A stretch of 64,000 nt of DNA from Sphagnum compactum (taxonomy: Eukaryota > Bryophyta > Sphagnopsida > Sphagnales), in the NCBI GenBank assembly GCA_965153455.1, contig OZ234493.1, forward strand, positions 7,492,213-7,556,212, read 5' to 3'. Shown here piece after piece: positions 50,561 to 63,500 of the stretch; the stretch's first letter is position 1, and each line of letters starts with the position of its first letter. A program made the translations under genes and the position numbers. The notes below the pieces were generated by a model. That model had not been told where the DNA came from, searched no databases, and saw nothing but the letters and a program-made list of their open reading frames with translations.

Positions 50561-53500
50561 ATAATTATGTAAGTTTTTAAATTGAGGAATTAGTGGTATT
50601 CAAGTTGCAATTGTTTTCAATCTAGTCATTTTTATATGTACTTTTGGATCCACATAAAAAATTTCATGTTGGACAGGAGCTAACATTTTTATTTATTTTT
50701 TGTTTGGATGCAAGATAATGCTAAATATATTGACCCATTTAAAAAATGTTAGTGTGATCAAAAACCAATTCATCTAGTGATAATGATGGATGGTTCTTAT
50801 TGTTGCAAGTTGAATTGAAAATTGAATCCTTGTTATGATAAATAATTGGGATGCACCAACTTTTCTATCTTTAATTTGAAACTTATTTATCTTTGTCACT
50901 ATGGGAGGGTTAACTTGTGATTTTCATATCCAATAAGATATTATGTTGCACCTAGTTGCCACTAGGCAAAATACTTCTTTCATAGTATATAGATTTTAAA
51001 GTTACTAATATATTTGTTATAATACAAGTAGCATTTTTTGATCCATTGTTAAATTGGTATGGTGTTTTTTCTCCAAAACTCAAAGAATTGAATTTCTCAT
51101 TGTCACTAATGGGAGCACTAACCTTTGGTTTTGAAATAATTCTTGTAAACTCTTGACATAATGTGTTATAAAGTTGAGAATAGTGAGAGTTGAAAGGCTT
51201 AATCACCTGGTTTTGGGAATTTTTGGTGACATTTTCATGTTTACTTAAGAATAAGCTTATTCAAACATATATTTAAATGGCATTCATGTATAAAATGATC
51301 ACAAATTTGTTAAATCAAGTGGCCACCAGGTAAAGTTCATCCATCCACCAAGTTGTTTAAAGTCCTAAGTAAACAATTTAGTCCTAAATTAATTAAATAT
51401 GTGTTCTTAAAAAAAAACTAGAATATAACCACCCTGAAGGAACATTTGAAGATGGAAAAGGTAGACAAGGAGGCTATTAAATAGTTTGAATGAGTTGAGT
51501 GATGAGGTTTTACCCTTACAGGTGGAGTAGGATTAGAAGCAAGATGTCATGTGGCGATAATTGCAACTATCATAGGAGATGGTAACTAGCTTACATGCCC
51601 AAAGAAACCTGCCCATAGGGATGATAGTCTTCGAATGGCATAACCAATTGTTGCAATGGAAGCGCCAAGCTTCGAAGGTGGCTATGGAAGATGCCAAATT
51701 GGCTAGATACAATATGTTTTTCAAGGAACATACCTTCTTAGAGTTGGAAGCAATGGCCTAATGATAGAAGACATGAAAAAAGAATGTTAAGAGAAATGAA
51801 CTTAAGGGGGAACTCAACACCATTTTGGATGTTGCCCCCCTCCTTACATTGGTAGACAAGGCAATGTACCATTGAAAGTTGATGGCATACATGAAAACTT
51901 TCCCTAATTTCAGCTGATAATGCCCAGCCCAGCATGTTCAACAACTTTGATGATAACAACACAAAAGGTATTCTATTCCTCAACATGAGCTTACCTTTGA
52001 GACAACAAGGGCAATTATAGGCCTAGATGAAGAATATAGGACCTTTGAAAGCATAACCACTATGGGTGTTGGTGAACATCTTGGACCCATAAGGGGTAAA
52101 GTTATTACATGATGTCTAGCTTGTTTATCTATGGGTCAATTCACACTCAAGGGTAAAATACTGAACAAAAAGAAAAGAAAAAGTTAGTATAACATAAATT
52201 ATTAAGGCATAAGTTAAGGTTGGTACCTTTTGATGACGATATCTACCTTAATATTCTATCACTATTCATAGTTGGCACTTTAGAAGGTTGTAGGTAGGGT
52301 AGATTGGACACATGACAACTTATCCATCTCCAATAATACTTTATGCATATTATGGCTTTATTTAACCATCTACTAAAACATATTGGTTACTTTCTTATGA
52401 TTTCCACATCTTGTCCTAGAAAATTAAATGTCCTTGGTATTACAAACAATGATGTAAACTTTGTAGATGTCTCTTTTGATGATGGTCCAACACTTCTATA
52501 ATTGTGAAATCACCTCCCTCATAAAAACATGTAGAAGAACTAGGTTTGTTCTCCTATGGTATTACATTCCTAGGTGTTGTATGTACATGTGGTTTTGGTT
52601 CCACTTGCATTGAATGTGGTGGTGACCACGACTAAAGTTGGAGATTGATCTTGCTCCCTCTTCACCTATATTTCCTCCTTGTGCATAGTGTGTTTGTACT
52701 AGTGGAGAATGTGGCCTTTCTATTGTTGTATGCTGTGGAATTTAGCTATGGATGGTAAATGTTGTTGTATGTGAAGGTGGTGGTTTCATAGCTCCATGCA
52801 TCCTTGTTTTCTTATGTCTAAACATGACAACCTTAGCCTCTTCATTATCCTTAGATTGAGTTACCTCTGGTTTTGTCTTTTGCCACCTCTTGATCTCCAT
52901 TTGTGGATCTTTCTTTGGAGATTGACTAAAGGACCTCAATGGTTTCTTGGACTTTTGCAATTTGTCTCGTAACTATGTTGCATTCTATGCGTTAGGATTA
53001 ATTAACATTTCCTACCATCCATTGTTGTTAATTTATTGATTGGATGTCACATCATGAAAACATGTTAATTACTTACCAAAAAGAGTTTGCATTTGTGAAA
53101 AATGTTTGTAAAATTGACAATCTATCATTGTCATTACCTACAAATGTGAGCTAACCATAAGATTGAGAACTATTTTTTTCAATAAATAATTAATGGCATG
53201 TGAAAATTCTCTTCAATAAATTACCATAATTTTTTTTTGATATTTTGTGTTAACTTTCTACCTTCTATAAAGGAGTTCAAAAATTATATTCAATATTATG
53301 ATTAAGATTTATAATTAATTTATGTTTAACTTTCCTACCTTCCCCAAGAGAGGTGTGAAAACGATCTCTTTCATATTTCCATCTTACAATCTTTTATTTT
53401 ATGATATATGAATAGAAGAAAAATATATAATAATCATTTGTAAAGGGATGTTTGAACTTTGAACTGATGTTGTACTAGTATGAAACTTTTGACAGATTAT

Positions 53501-54439
53501 ACATCCTTTAAATGGAAGGACCAATATGGTCCCTATATTTACGTGCACTATGAGATTAAAGTATAAGACTTTAGACATTATTTGAGTTTGAAGTAGAGGA
53601 AAAGAATTTGCATATAAACCATTTCGGATTTGAGAGGTCCCATCCTAAGGCCAATAGGCCAAAGCAAGGAATCAAAAATCTAAACTGTCAAAGGGATGGA
53701 TAAAAAATCTTTAAAAATTCATATGTAGATGCTTCATGTGTGTAAAAAAACGAGGGATTTTTTCAAACATTTTTAAGACATCTTTTTGCTTCTTTTTGCA
53801 TTTTTTCCCACTACCCTTAAAGTGCCCTTGATGAAAGCCCTTATGCTTTCATCATTCATCATTTTCTTTTGCTTTAACCTTTCTTCACTTTTTCTCAAGA
53901 TGTTTTTTTTTGTTTTGTCATAAAGAGGTTTTGTGCTTCTCTTTCTTTTAATGGCGTTGTCTTGTTTTTTGCTCAATTCGCTAACATGTGGTGGTTTTTG
54001 CTTTGGATGTTCTCATGCTTCTCATAATTCTTCTTTGTTGTTTCATGGTGTTGTTAACACTTCTTCACATTTCTTGCATTTTTTAGCTATTCTCACACTT
54101 CTTGACTTTTTTTTATTGTGCTTTTGCATTGTTTTGTTTTATAGTTCTTAACTCTTATTTATATTATATGTTTGATTATTTCAAGTGAGGGTGACCATTG
54201 CTACATTATGTTTTAGGTTTTATTTGTTTTGTTTGCAAATGTTAACAATGCATCATATGACATCATTTTTGCATTTCATCGTGTAATCTTCATTTTGCAC
54301 CAATGTTTGCCTTGTGATAATGTTTCACCCTACCTATTCATTATCATTTTCTTTTTCCTTTTAATGTGTTGGTGATGGCATGTTGTGGTGGACTACATTT
54401 GTTTTCAATGTATAGTTCTAAAATTCAACTTATGGTATC
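50561..54439. other. Intergenic, no recognised gene
   Basis: AT-rich. Short open frames (51579-51761 plus, 52742-52960 minus, 53773-53976 minus) are lysine- or serine-rich and match no family I know. The stretch 51420-52120 has the look of a decayed transposon protein, but no motif confirms it. Confidence 0.35.
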
Positions 54440-54742
54440 ATGATTTCTTCTTCTTGTGATTTTGTTTTTGTTTTTGCAATGCTGACTATTGATGAACGAA
54501 CTACAAAAAAGTTATGCAATGAAAGTTTTGTAATTTTTTTTGTTAAAATCTTGGTTGATAAATTGCCCATACTTAGTGAATTCATTAATCTTATGGCTTT
54601 TGGATCATTTCATGCTACCATCTACATTAGTTATGACAACAAATGTTGATGATTTGATGTGGTCTAATGACAAGTTGAAAATCTATGTGCATCTCCTAAC
54701 ATTCCTATAATTAATTGCATCCTTCAAAATAAATATGTTGAT

Positions 54743-55129
54743 TTGTTTGCACATTTTTTCAACCCTTACATTATTTCATTAAATCTAAAAGACTTCAATT
54801 TTATTCATGATGTTTTTTATAATGATTTTCTTAGTGATCCCAACTTTGAAACCTTTGTATATGGTGTTGATCCTAACTTTGAGACCACTGCATTTTATGT
54901 TGTTTATCCCTATTTTAAGGTCATTGCATCTAATGTTGTTGATGGGACTATTCATAAGTTTTTTGTTAATGAGCCATCTTTGAAGTCTCACTTTCTTGAC
55001 ATTGATGGGAAAGAAATGGACAATGTCAACAAGGGGGTCACCAAGCAAATAAACATGTTCAACTTTGGGCAAGGAATGTATTTGATGAATGGAGAGTATT
55101 TTGTGGTTTTGATATTGAAAAGTCCATAA
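54743..55129 (+). other. Unexplained 128-codon open stretch
   Basis: An open frame without an early in-frame ATG. It contains a small internal repeat, SDPNFETFVYGV and VDPNFETTAFYVV, then ASNVVDGTIHKF. Another open piece (54440-54649) lies just upstream in a compatible direction. It may be a decayed gene or transposon ORF. I do not recognise it. Confidence 0.25.
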
Positions 55130-55182
55130 TAGACTTCTTGGATAGTGAAATGATTGTCAAGAATCTTGTGAACATGTTGTCC

Positions 55183-55207
55183 TTAGGGTTTAGGGTTTAG
55201 GGTTTAG
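55183..55207 (+). repeat. Interstitial telomere-type repeat (about 3.5 copies)
   Basis: TTAGGGT units in perfect tandem over 25 nt, the plant telomere motif. It lies directly after the unexplained open stretch and far from any chromosome end visible here. Confidence 0.9.
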
Positions 55208-57557
55208 CACCATGTACCCTCCTCCATCAACATAATAATCTAAGTGCAATTTTGAACCTTTTTTGTTTTTTTGTTGTTGATTTAAGTTGTTTTCTCAATG
55301 TCTTGTGTTGTAATGCAACATCTAGCCATTGATAAGAGGCATTGGCAAATTAATTAGACAAAAGTGGGAGCAACACATTGGTGAGTCAAATAATGTACTT
55401 TCCATCCCATTTAACATTTTCATTGATATGAAGTACCACCAAATCAAGATTGTGGGTGATGAAACAACTCTACAAGCCTCAACAATTAGTTTTGAGAAGT
55501 TTGTGAAAAATATGATGTGTTGTCTATTAAAAAAGAACAATGGATGTTGGCAGAACCAATTTACAAACCCACATATTCAGCTGGTATAAATATTAAATTC
55601 CGATACTTTTGTATACGCAAACTTTTTATTAAAGGGTATTCTAAAACTCCAAAATGTGGATTTTATTGAGTTTAATTTACTTTTGTCACCTCTTGGTGCT
55701 GTTCTTGAGTTTTGATAGGAAGTCTTGAAAATTTGGCAAATAGATATTACTCATTATTTTGCAATTCAACATTAGCCTCCCATCAATTTTTTGATTGTTG
55801 ATGTGATTGGAACTTACAAAAAATTTGTTTATTGTCATCTTACTTTTCAACATGTTGACAAGCCTAGACCATATCCACTATTTTTATGCATTAAACTTAC
55901 ATGGAAAGCTTCAAATGAAATATGGTTTATGATAAACTTGCAATTGGTTGCAACTAACTAAAATCAATTGTTGACTAGTCGATAACAATTTTTTTTGAAT
56001 TGAGACAGTGGTAAGGGTATTGGAATGAACTGGATGGAGGAAACACTTGTTTTTCAGGACTACGAGATGGTGATAACAAGTCACAAAGATCGAATTTCTT
56101 ATGGGAAATAAATTTTGTAACCTCTTTCTATTTTCGAAATTTTGATTTGCTTTGTGTTTAGTTTCAACCTTTGTCTTTCATTTCATTTTTTAATGTGCTT
56201 GGGGTTTTACAAATTTTGTATCTTCAAATGTTTCCCCTTTTCAGTTTGGAAGCAACTACAACAAATAATAATTTCAAATTAAGAGACTAACCACTAGTAA
56301 TGTTGGGTTCACCCAAACTTCTCAATTCATAGGGCCATGATTTGGAACACATTGATGTAACAACATGTTGGGAGCATGGTACATAGTAATTTCTATTGTC
56401 CATTGAGCTCTCGTAAACACCTAGTCCAATTATTGAGCAAAATACTTCATAACCAAACACTAGACTGGTCCGATCCAAAAAACCATTACCCATATCACCA
56501 TACTAGCCAACAAACAATCTGCTTGCCCAACACTAGTTCAAAATTCAAACCTCCCTCATCACATAAATCATTAAATAGAAACACATTTGATTTCAGTTAC
56601 AAAAACATTGTTGCCTTAACTTGGGTGGCAGCAACATTGACAGATTTTGACCTTCAGTCAATATTTGAACTCTGAAGCACGAGTTGAGTGCTAAATAGAA
56701 TTGCCTCTGACTGCCCCAATCAAATGTCACAATCACCTCTTGGCAAAACTCAAACTCTAGTTGTCTACTATGCTATTCGTCTCAGGAGTTACTAATGATG
56801 CCTATCTTTGTGCATCGGGCCAATGTGGCTCCTTGGGCTGAGAATCCAAGTTTATTTGGATTGTCTTACAAATCTAAACTTACAAAATCTAGACAATTTA
56901 AGCTGGCAACCTGGTTACCAAACTCCTGTAAGTGTATTCAAAGCGCATTACAACAATAATCAGCAGCACTATTACTGGATTACTCAAATTTGTCAATAGC
57001 AAAAATAGGGCTGTCATGCACACCCTATTAGCACTCAGCTGTACCATATGGTGATACCATAATGTAGTAAGTGCGAAGACACCTTGAGGCCATCTCCTGC
57101 ACAGTTCAAACAACACAACGTCTTCAAAACTGAAATGTAGAACAGATCTATGATGCCTCAGTTATTGCCCAACGAGGTCAGTGTCAACAAAGTTGAAATC
57201 ATCCCTCAACCCCCTCCTCCAGTAATGAATTCTTCAAAATCAATGATTATCCTAATAGTTCAGAACACTCTCAAACACTTCTGAGAAAAGGTCTCAGTGG
57301 AAGTGTCAGCCCTTGTGAACCCCCTGCAAAACTCTGCCAGCAGGTTACAAGTTACAACAGCTATCAGGTATAAGAGAAGGAACATTTAAGGATGAGGTTC
57401 AAACTACCAGATGAGATGTTAAATAAGAAGGCAGCAACAATAATGAAAAGTACCTGGATCACCCTGTTTCCCTTTGGTTTCCAATCTGATTGGGCAACAT
57501 TGAGGTACCATGGTGCATTTCAACCGGACTGACTGAGAGTTGCTTGCTAAAAGGGAG
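55208..57557. other. Intergenic, 3' flank of the TNO1-like gene
   Basis: No supported gene. The last few hundred bases before 57558 are probably 3' untranslated sequence of the minus-strand TNO1-like gene. A weak tRNA-like A box and B box occur near 56001 and 56088. Confidence 0.35.
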
Positions 57558-60500
57558 CTAGAAATAGGCCCTTGAGAGCAACATCAAAATCCAGACATGA
57601 AGTAGAATACAGTAAACACCGAGCCCAAGCCTCACAATTGGCTGTTGCATCAACATCCTTCCACCTCCAACCCTACATGAAGACACAGCACATTAGTTCA
57701 CATCTTGTTTCAAGCAAGCTACGCTACATTCAAATTGCTGTTGTAACCAATCACCTTCATATAGAGCTGCCATGCACCTTTTGGCTTCACAAGAGCCCTC
57801 TAAGAAGAGACCTAAGATCTGTATCAGCACTGTGCATTTTACAGCACATAGAAATAAGACTACAACTCGGAACATTAACAGGAATCAAGAAATCACCCTG
57901 TAACATATGTAGCTCATCAAACATGGTGATCAACTCAGCAGGGTTTGAAGGCAATTGACGTACCACAATGTATCAAGTCGGTCAACTACACTGTGTACTG
58001 CATTTGGAACAACTCTGGAATTCCCTGAAGTTTTAATGCCATGCCCTGGAGAAAAACAGTTGACCACCCACTTGAAGTCCATCACAAATCAAGGACCTAA
58101 CTAAACATGCATCATCTTCATTTCATCTTCGTTTCTGAACCTTATCAAAATTGCCTCTCAAATAACAAATACATTAGCTTTTTCTAAGTCATGTGGGTCA
58201 GGATGCAGGGTCATGAGTCATGACCTCATAAACCAGTCCAGAACTCACAAGGTGTTAACCTATAAGAAGGAAAAAGATGCGAATATAAAGCTAGTGTAAC
58301 TTCATACTTACCTTTATCATCTAAATCCAGAATTAAATTGCTAGGTTCTCCACTCAAAACACCAATTGCTATATCACCCAACAGTGGCTTACGTGAGCTC
58401 CGAACATGTGGAGCTGCAGAGCTCACTGCGGCAACCCACGTTCCCCTTGGCTTCTCCAACTCCTGCAGGAAAACTTGGCTATTAGTCAGTGTACAGTGTA
58501 CTATCATCAATGATGATCCACAATCAGTTTGCATGCAGCTACTGCTGTATGTCCTACCAGACAAGAAATTAGCACATATCACCCCAAGAAATTTACAGGC
58601 ATCAGGGTGACTGGATTCTTAACATGATTCTCTAGGTCAGAATGCATCTGTTATATACATGATGACTTCAGCTTTGGGATTCTTTTAATAGTTTAGCAGA
58701 AAAACTTTCAAGAGTTGTAGGGTTCACAAAGAGGACTCTGTCAAGTAGATGCAGGGAAAAAAAATCCTGGAATACTACTCACCTCAATATCAGATGCCTC
58801 GATACAAAAAGTGTCACCTCCAGATGGGTGCACTAGAGACCTGACCTCTGCTTGCAGTTTCTCAGCGTGCAGTTCTGTAGTTTGCAGCTCCACCTGCAAC
58901 AACAGAACTTTCTTTTGAGCATTTCAATGTTCCTTACAGTCATGTGCAACTCAGTGTCTTTCCTCTCAGTATTTGACTGCCATTGCTGATTTTCTAGTTG
59001 GTGATTCAGGGCTTTCATGGTGGTAAGCACCTGATTCTCAGATTTAAACTCTACCTCATCAAAGTCTTCTTCTGCAAAGGTCCCTTTTGCAATGTCTTGG
59101 TTGCACACCCTTGCTGCTGACTTGCTTTGGATCTCATTGAGCTCAGAATTCTTTATATCCGGAGATTTCTGCACAGCTAACATGTCTTCTCTCAACCCTG
59201 TGATTTCTGTATTCACCTTGCGGCTCATGGTATCAAGTTCCTCAGTCAATTGGACAATTTCAGTGTTAGCATTCATGATAGCCCAGGAACACTCCTCTCT
59301 CTGCCCGTCTGCCATCAAGATTTCTGCTGGCCGTGGGATCTGGGTGTCCTGAGTTTCTATATCACAGTGATGGCCTTTGACCTCTGGTAGCTGAACTTCA
59401 GTTTGCTGCTGCAGTTCACTGAGCCTTTTGACAGTCGATGTGAGCTTGGAAAACTGCTTTGTCCTTGAAGAATCCATACTATTTGTTGAGACCTGCAGTT
59501 TTTGTAGCACCTGCTCCATCTCTTCAACTTTCTCTGATAGAACATTTGTCTGAACTTCTGCTTCCCTGATAACTTGCAAGTGGAGACCCAGTTCCTTTTC
59601 ATAGCGCATACGGTCCAAAGTAGCTTGATTTTCAGCTTCTTTGCACCTTTTCGTCCAAGTAGAGATTGTCTCTTTTGCATGTGCATACTCCATAGCCAGC
59701 CAATCAATTATGTCTGTTGGTTCCATGGCCTTGACATTACCAGGCCATGAGCTTTGGGCTAGTGCACCTTCCAGCGTACGTATAAAAAGATGGCGTTCTT
59801 CCAGCAGTTGCTCCTCTCTACGCCTCATGTTGCAGACCTCTGCATCCATGGACTCAAAAGCTTGCTTGTACTTTGCCACTTTTAAGTCCATTACTGTTGC
59901 CTTCTCCTCAAGGGATTGCCTCAAAACATCTCGCTGTTTTTCAAGCCCTTTCCCCTTCTTCACCGCAAGACCCAGCTTGTCTCGTACACTCAAAAGTTTG
60001 TGTTCAACTTGATGGAGCTTGGTCTCTAGAGCCTCCTTGTCTCTCCTTGATTCTGCAAGATCAGTAGACAGCTTCAGACACTCGCTTCTCAAGCGGTCTC
60101 CCTCAGAGGTACTTTGTGAATATTCCACAAGGACATTCTCTGCCTTTTCCTCTGACAGCTCAAGATCTAAGGATTCTGATCCTTGGCGAAGAACCACCAG
60201 TTCATTGGGAACCAAATGCACATCACATTTCATATCTTCTAGCTCAAGCTCTGAGGAAGCTGTGCTATTTTCCATGGCTAGAATCCTTTCATGTGCCTCT
60301 TGCAACATCTTCACTGTTCCTGCAAGTTCAGTCTTCAATCTATGTGATTGCTGCACCAGGCCTTCAATCTCATCATCTTGTTGTGTCATTGTCAAAACTG
60401 CTTCTTCCAAAGTCTTGCTCAACCCACTGATTTCCAGATCCCTTGAAGCTAACATCTCTTCCATGGTGTCCACTTGCTGTGCAAGCTTTTCGACTTCAAG

Positions 60501-63500
60501 AATAGAGGTCTTGTGCTTCTCCACCAGCATGGTAACAGCAGCTTCAAGATCAGTGATGTTGGTGGGTTCAATTGCAATCCCCTGACCCTGAAGTACCTGA
60601 AAAAAAAAAGTATGTCATCATAAAATCTCTTCTGAACAGGATAGTGTTGGGTCATGCCAAGTGGCTCATATAATATGCACCTCAGGTCATGTAAGAGATT
60701 GAAAAGTACCTCAAGCACAGTGTTCATCACCCTCACCACCATACAGTCAATATCAGACTGCAGCTTGCAGTGCATAGCATGAGCAGCTTGCAGAGCTCCA
60801 AGTTGTTCTAAGGCAGTCTCTTGCAACTTGGAAATCTCAGACTGCAGCTTTGCTTTTTCCAGACCTTCTTGAGCTGCTAATTCCTCTACAAGGAGATACT
60901 TTCCACTCAAAGTTTCCAATTGAAATGCGAAATTGTCTCTCTCTTGCTCTAACTGTCTTTTACTTGTTCTGAGTTCCTTAATGGCAGCCTCATTGTCATG
61001 CAATGCTTGCTCCACACTTGCAGATGAGCTTTGAATTGTTGTAAGCTCAAGCTCCAGAGAGCTCACATGGCCAGCTATGGCTGCACCCAATGAGGAGATC
61101 TTTAACTCGGCTTCATTCAGGGTCAAGTCCTTGGTTTTCAATGCCTGCAAAAACATGCAAACATGATTGGTGATGGTGCCATTTTTGAACAGCAAAAAAG
61201 CATGTTGCCTGAAGAACTTTGGAATAAGCCACTTGATGGGGGGTGAGTGACATACTTCTGAGTGTGTGGAAATCACATGTTCAAGCTCCTTGGTCTTTCC
61301 TGACAACAATTGGTCCAGACCATCTTGTTGCTGACCATAGGATTGGCCTTTGCTGAAAGTGACTGAAAGTCTCTCTTTCACATTCGAAGCATGTCCCAAC
61401 TGAGACAGAAAATCAGTGCTTAAATCCCACTTGAATTGGAGATCTGGAAATGTGGTATGAATGCTCTTCTGTAAAGACTCTCCCAATAAGTCTGTCTTGG
61501 CAAACACAGTTGAAGCTTCATCACTCTGCCCCTGTAACAATCTTTCTATGAACCTGTCTGGAAGATCATTAAGCTCAATTGCCAATGAGGAGTTTTGAGC
61601 TGCCTTAACATCTGCTGCCTCCAGATTCTTTGCGACCCTCACAAGTTTCTGGGTGAGCTTGCAGTTCTGTTGTTTCAGAGTCATGTAATCAGCCCATAGC
61701 TGCTTCACCAATGGTCCTAACATTGCCATCTTATTGTCTGCATCAGTCAGATGCATTGAAAGTGCATCCAACTCGAGAGTTGAGCTTTCCTCCACGCATG
61801 TTGCTGTGTCTCTGTCTTGCTTCAATACACCAATGGACTCTTCCATATCCTGCACCTGCGAGACAAGCTCCATAGATGTCACCATGCACTGTTCTTTATT
61901 GGGCCACAACATAAACTCGACATAACCCCTGGATTCAGTATCTCTTACAGAATTCATCAAAGGTTTGTCATCAATGGAGTGACCATCCCAAACTTCTCCA
62001 CCTACACCTTGTGATTCTGCATCTACTTTCTGTGACTGGCCTTCATGGGAAAATACCTGCTCTGCAATTTGTGAATCTTTCCCTGCCCCTATCTCTGCTT
62101 GCTCTTCCATGCTTTCAACAGGTCTCTCATTGATGGAAAGCTTCAGCATATTATAGCTGTCTTGTAGTGTATGGGTTAACCTTCCTACCTCATCATCTCG
62201 TGCCAGCCTCTCTTCAACAACTGCTTGAACCTTGGGCTTTGAGGCTTCTACTTCTCTTTCAGAGTTTTCCCTTTGGGATTCCAACAGGAAATTCTGCTGC
62301 CTGAAGACCTCAGGCTCAAATTCCAGCTCGTTTGCATGGACAGTCTTTCCATCACTTGAGCGAAGCATCTGGTGTTGCAAATTACTCAGCTGATCCACCA
62401 CTTTATGTTTCTGTTCCCCTACTCTCCAGAGCAACCCATCTAGTTCTTGACAAAGGACTGTCACCATCTCAGTTTTTTCATGACTTCGGCATTGCTCTCT
62501 TGCAACTTTGTCCTTCTCCTCAGCCACAATCCTCAACAATTTGCTAAGTTCTTGACAGAGATTCACGACCAACTCTCTTTTCTCCTGGTTAACTTGATGA
62601 AGTGTCTCTTTTAGCTCCTCAATCTCCATACCCAACCATAATTTCTGCAGCTCCACCATCTTCACCAAATCTCTATATTGATCACGTTCAAATCCAATTT
62701 CTGTAAACACTTTTGATTTTTCCTCTGAGTTTCTTGTCACCTGCAAAGGGTGAGGGTTCCCAAACATAAGAGCTTGAAAGTTTAAACCCAAAACTTTTTA
62801 TGTTTGTCACTAAACCACCCAGTTTGTACCTGATACTCCAGCAACTCCCATAATATCGGTGACTTATGTTGATGCTAGGATTGCATAACAGAGATAGCAC
62901 AAAAGCTTCATCTGCACCTTACCTTGAAAAGAATCCCAGAATGCTGGAAAGGTGAGATTTTCCAAGGGTTCAAAAAAGATAAAACAAAAGACCCAAAACT
63001 AGAACTTTGGTGATTTCAAATTTCTCCTTACCTGACTGTACCACTGAACCTTCATCAGCCAACTTGAAAACCTTGTTTCCTTTCCTGTATGAAATCCCAA
63101 CAACTTTGAATTACTAAAGTCAGTAATGACAAAAAAGGGATAACTCACTTCCTGCATCTGTTGCTGTAAAGCTCTCAAATCTGACATCATGTTGCCCTTC
63201 TCTTCCATGAGCATCAGAATGTCAGAATTTAAAGAGTCATTTTGCTGCCGAAGCTCCTGCACCAAAAGCCTTGAATCTTCGAGCAGTGTGTCAACAAGCT
63301 GTTTGCCCTCTTCCATTTGCTTCTGCTCAAGATTTGTTGCTGTGAGCTCAGAAACGACATGATTTATCTCCTCCTCAAGGCTAAGGACTCGATAACTCAA
63401 AATCTGATTCTCTTCCTGCTGTTGGTGTACCTCTTTCTCCAATTTGCTGACTTGACTGATCAACTGTGAGTTTTCCAATTGCAACCCCTGCATTGCACAA

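Noticed and set aside
57930-57963. Stop at 57930 as the true end of the TNO1-like protein
   Set aside because: A strong donor at 57964 joins in phase to an exon at 57672 that restores the family's C-terminal motif and membrane anchor. Read-through is kept only as a possible isoform.
59641-60585. Several plus-strand open frames of 100-190 codons opposite the TNO1-like exon
   Set aside because: The minus strand encodes a coherent coiled coil with conserved motifs and closing intron phases; the plus-strand frames are Ser/Leu-rich antisense products.
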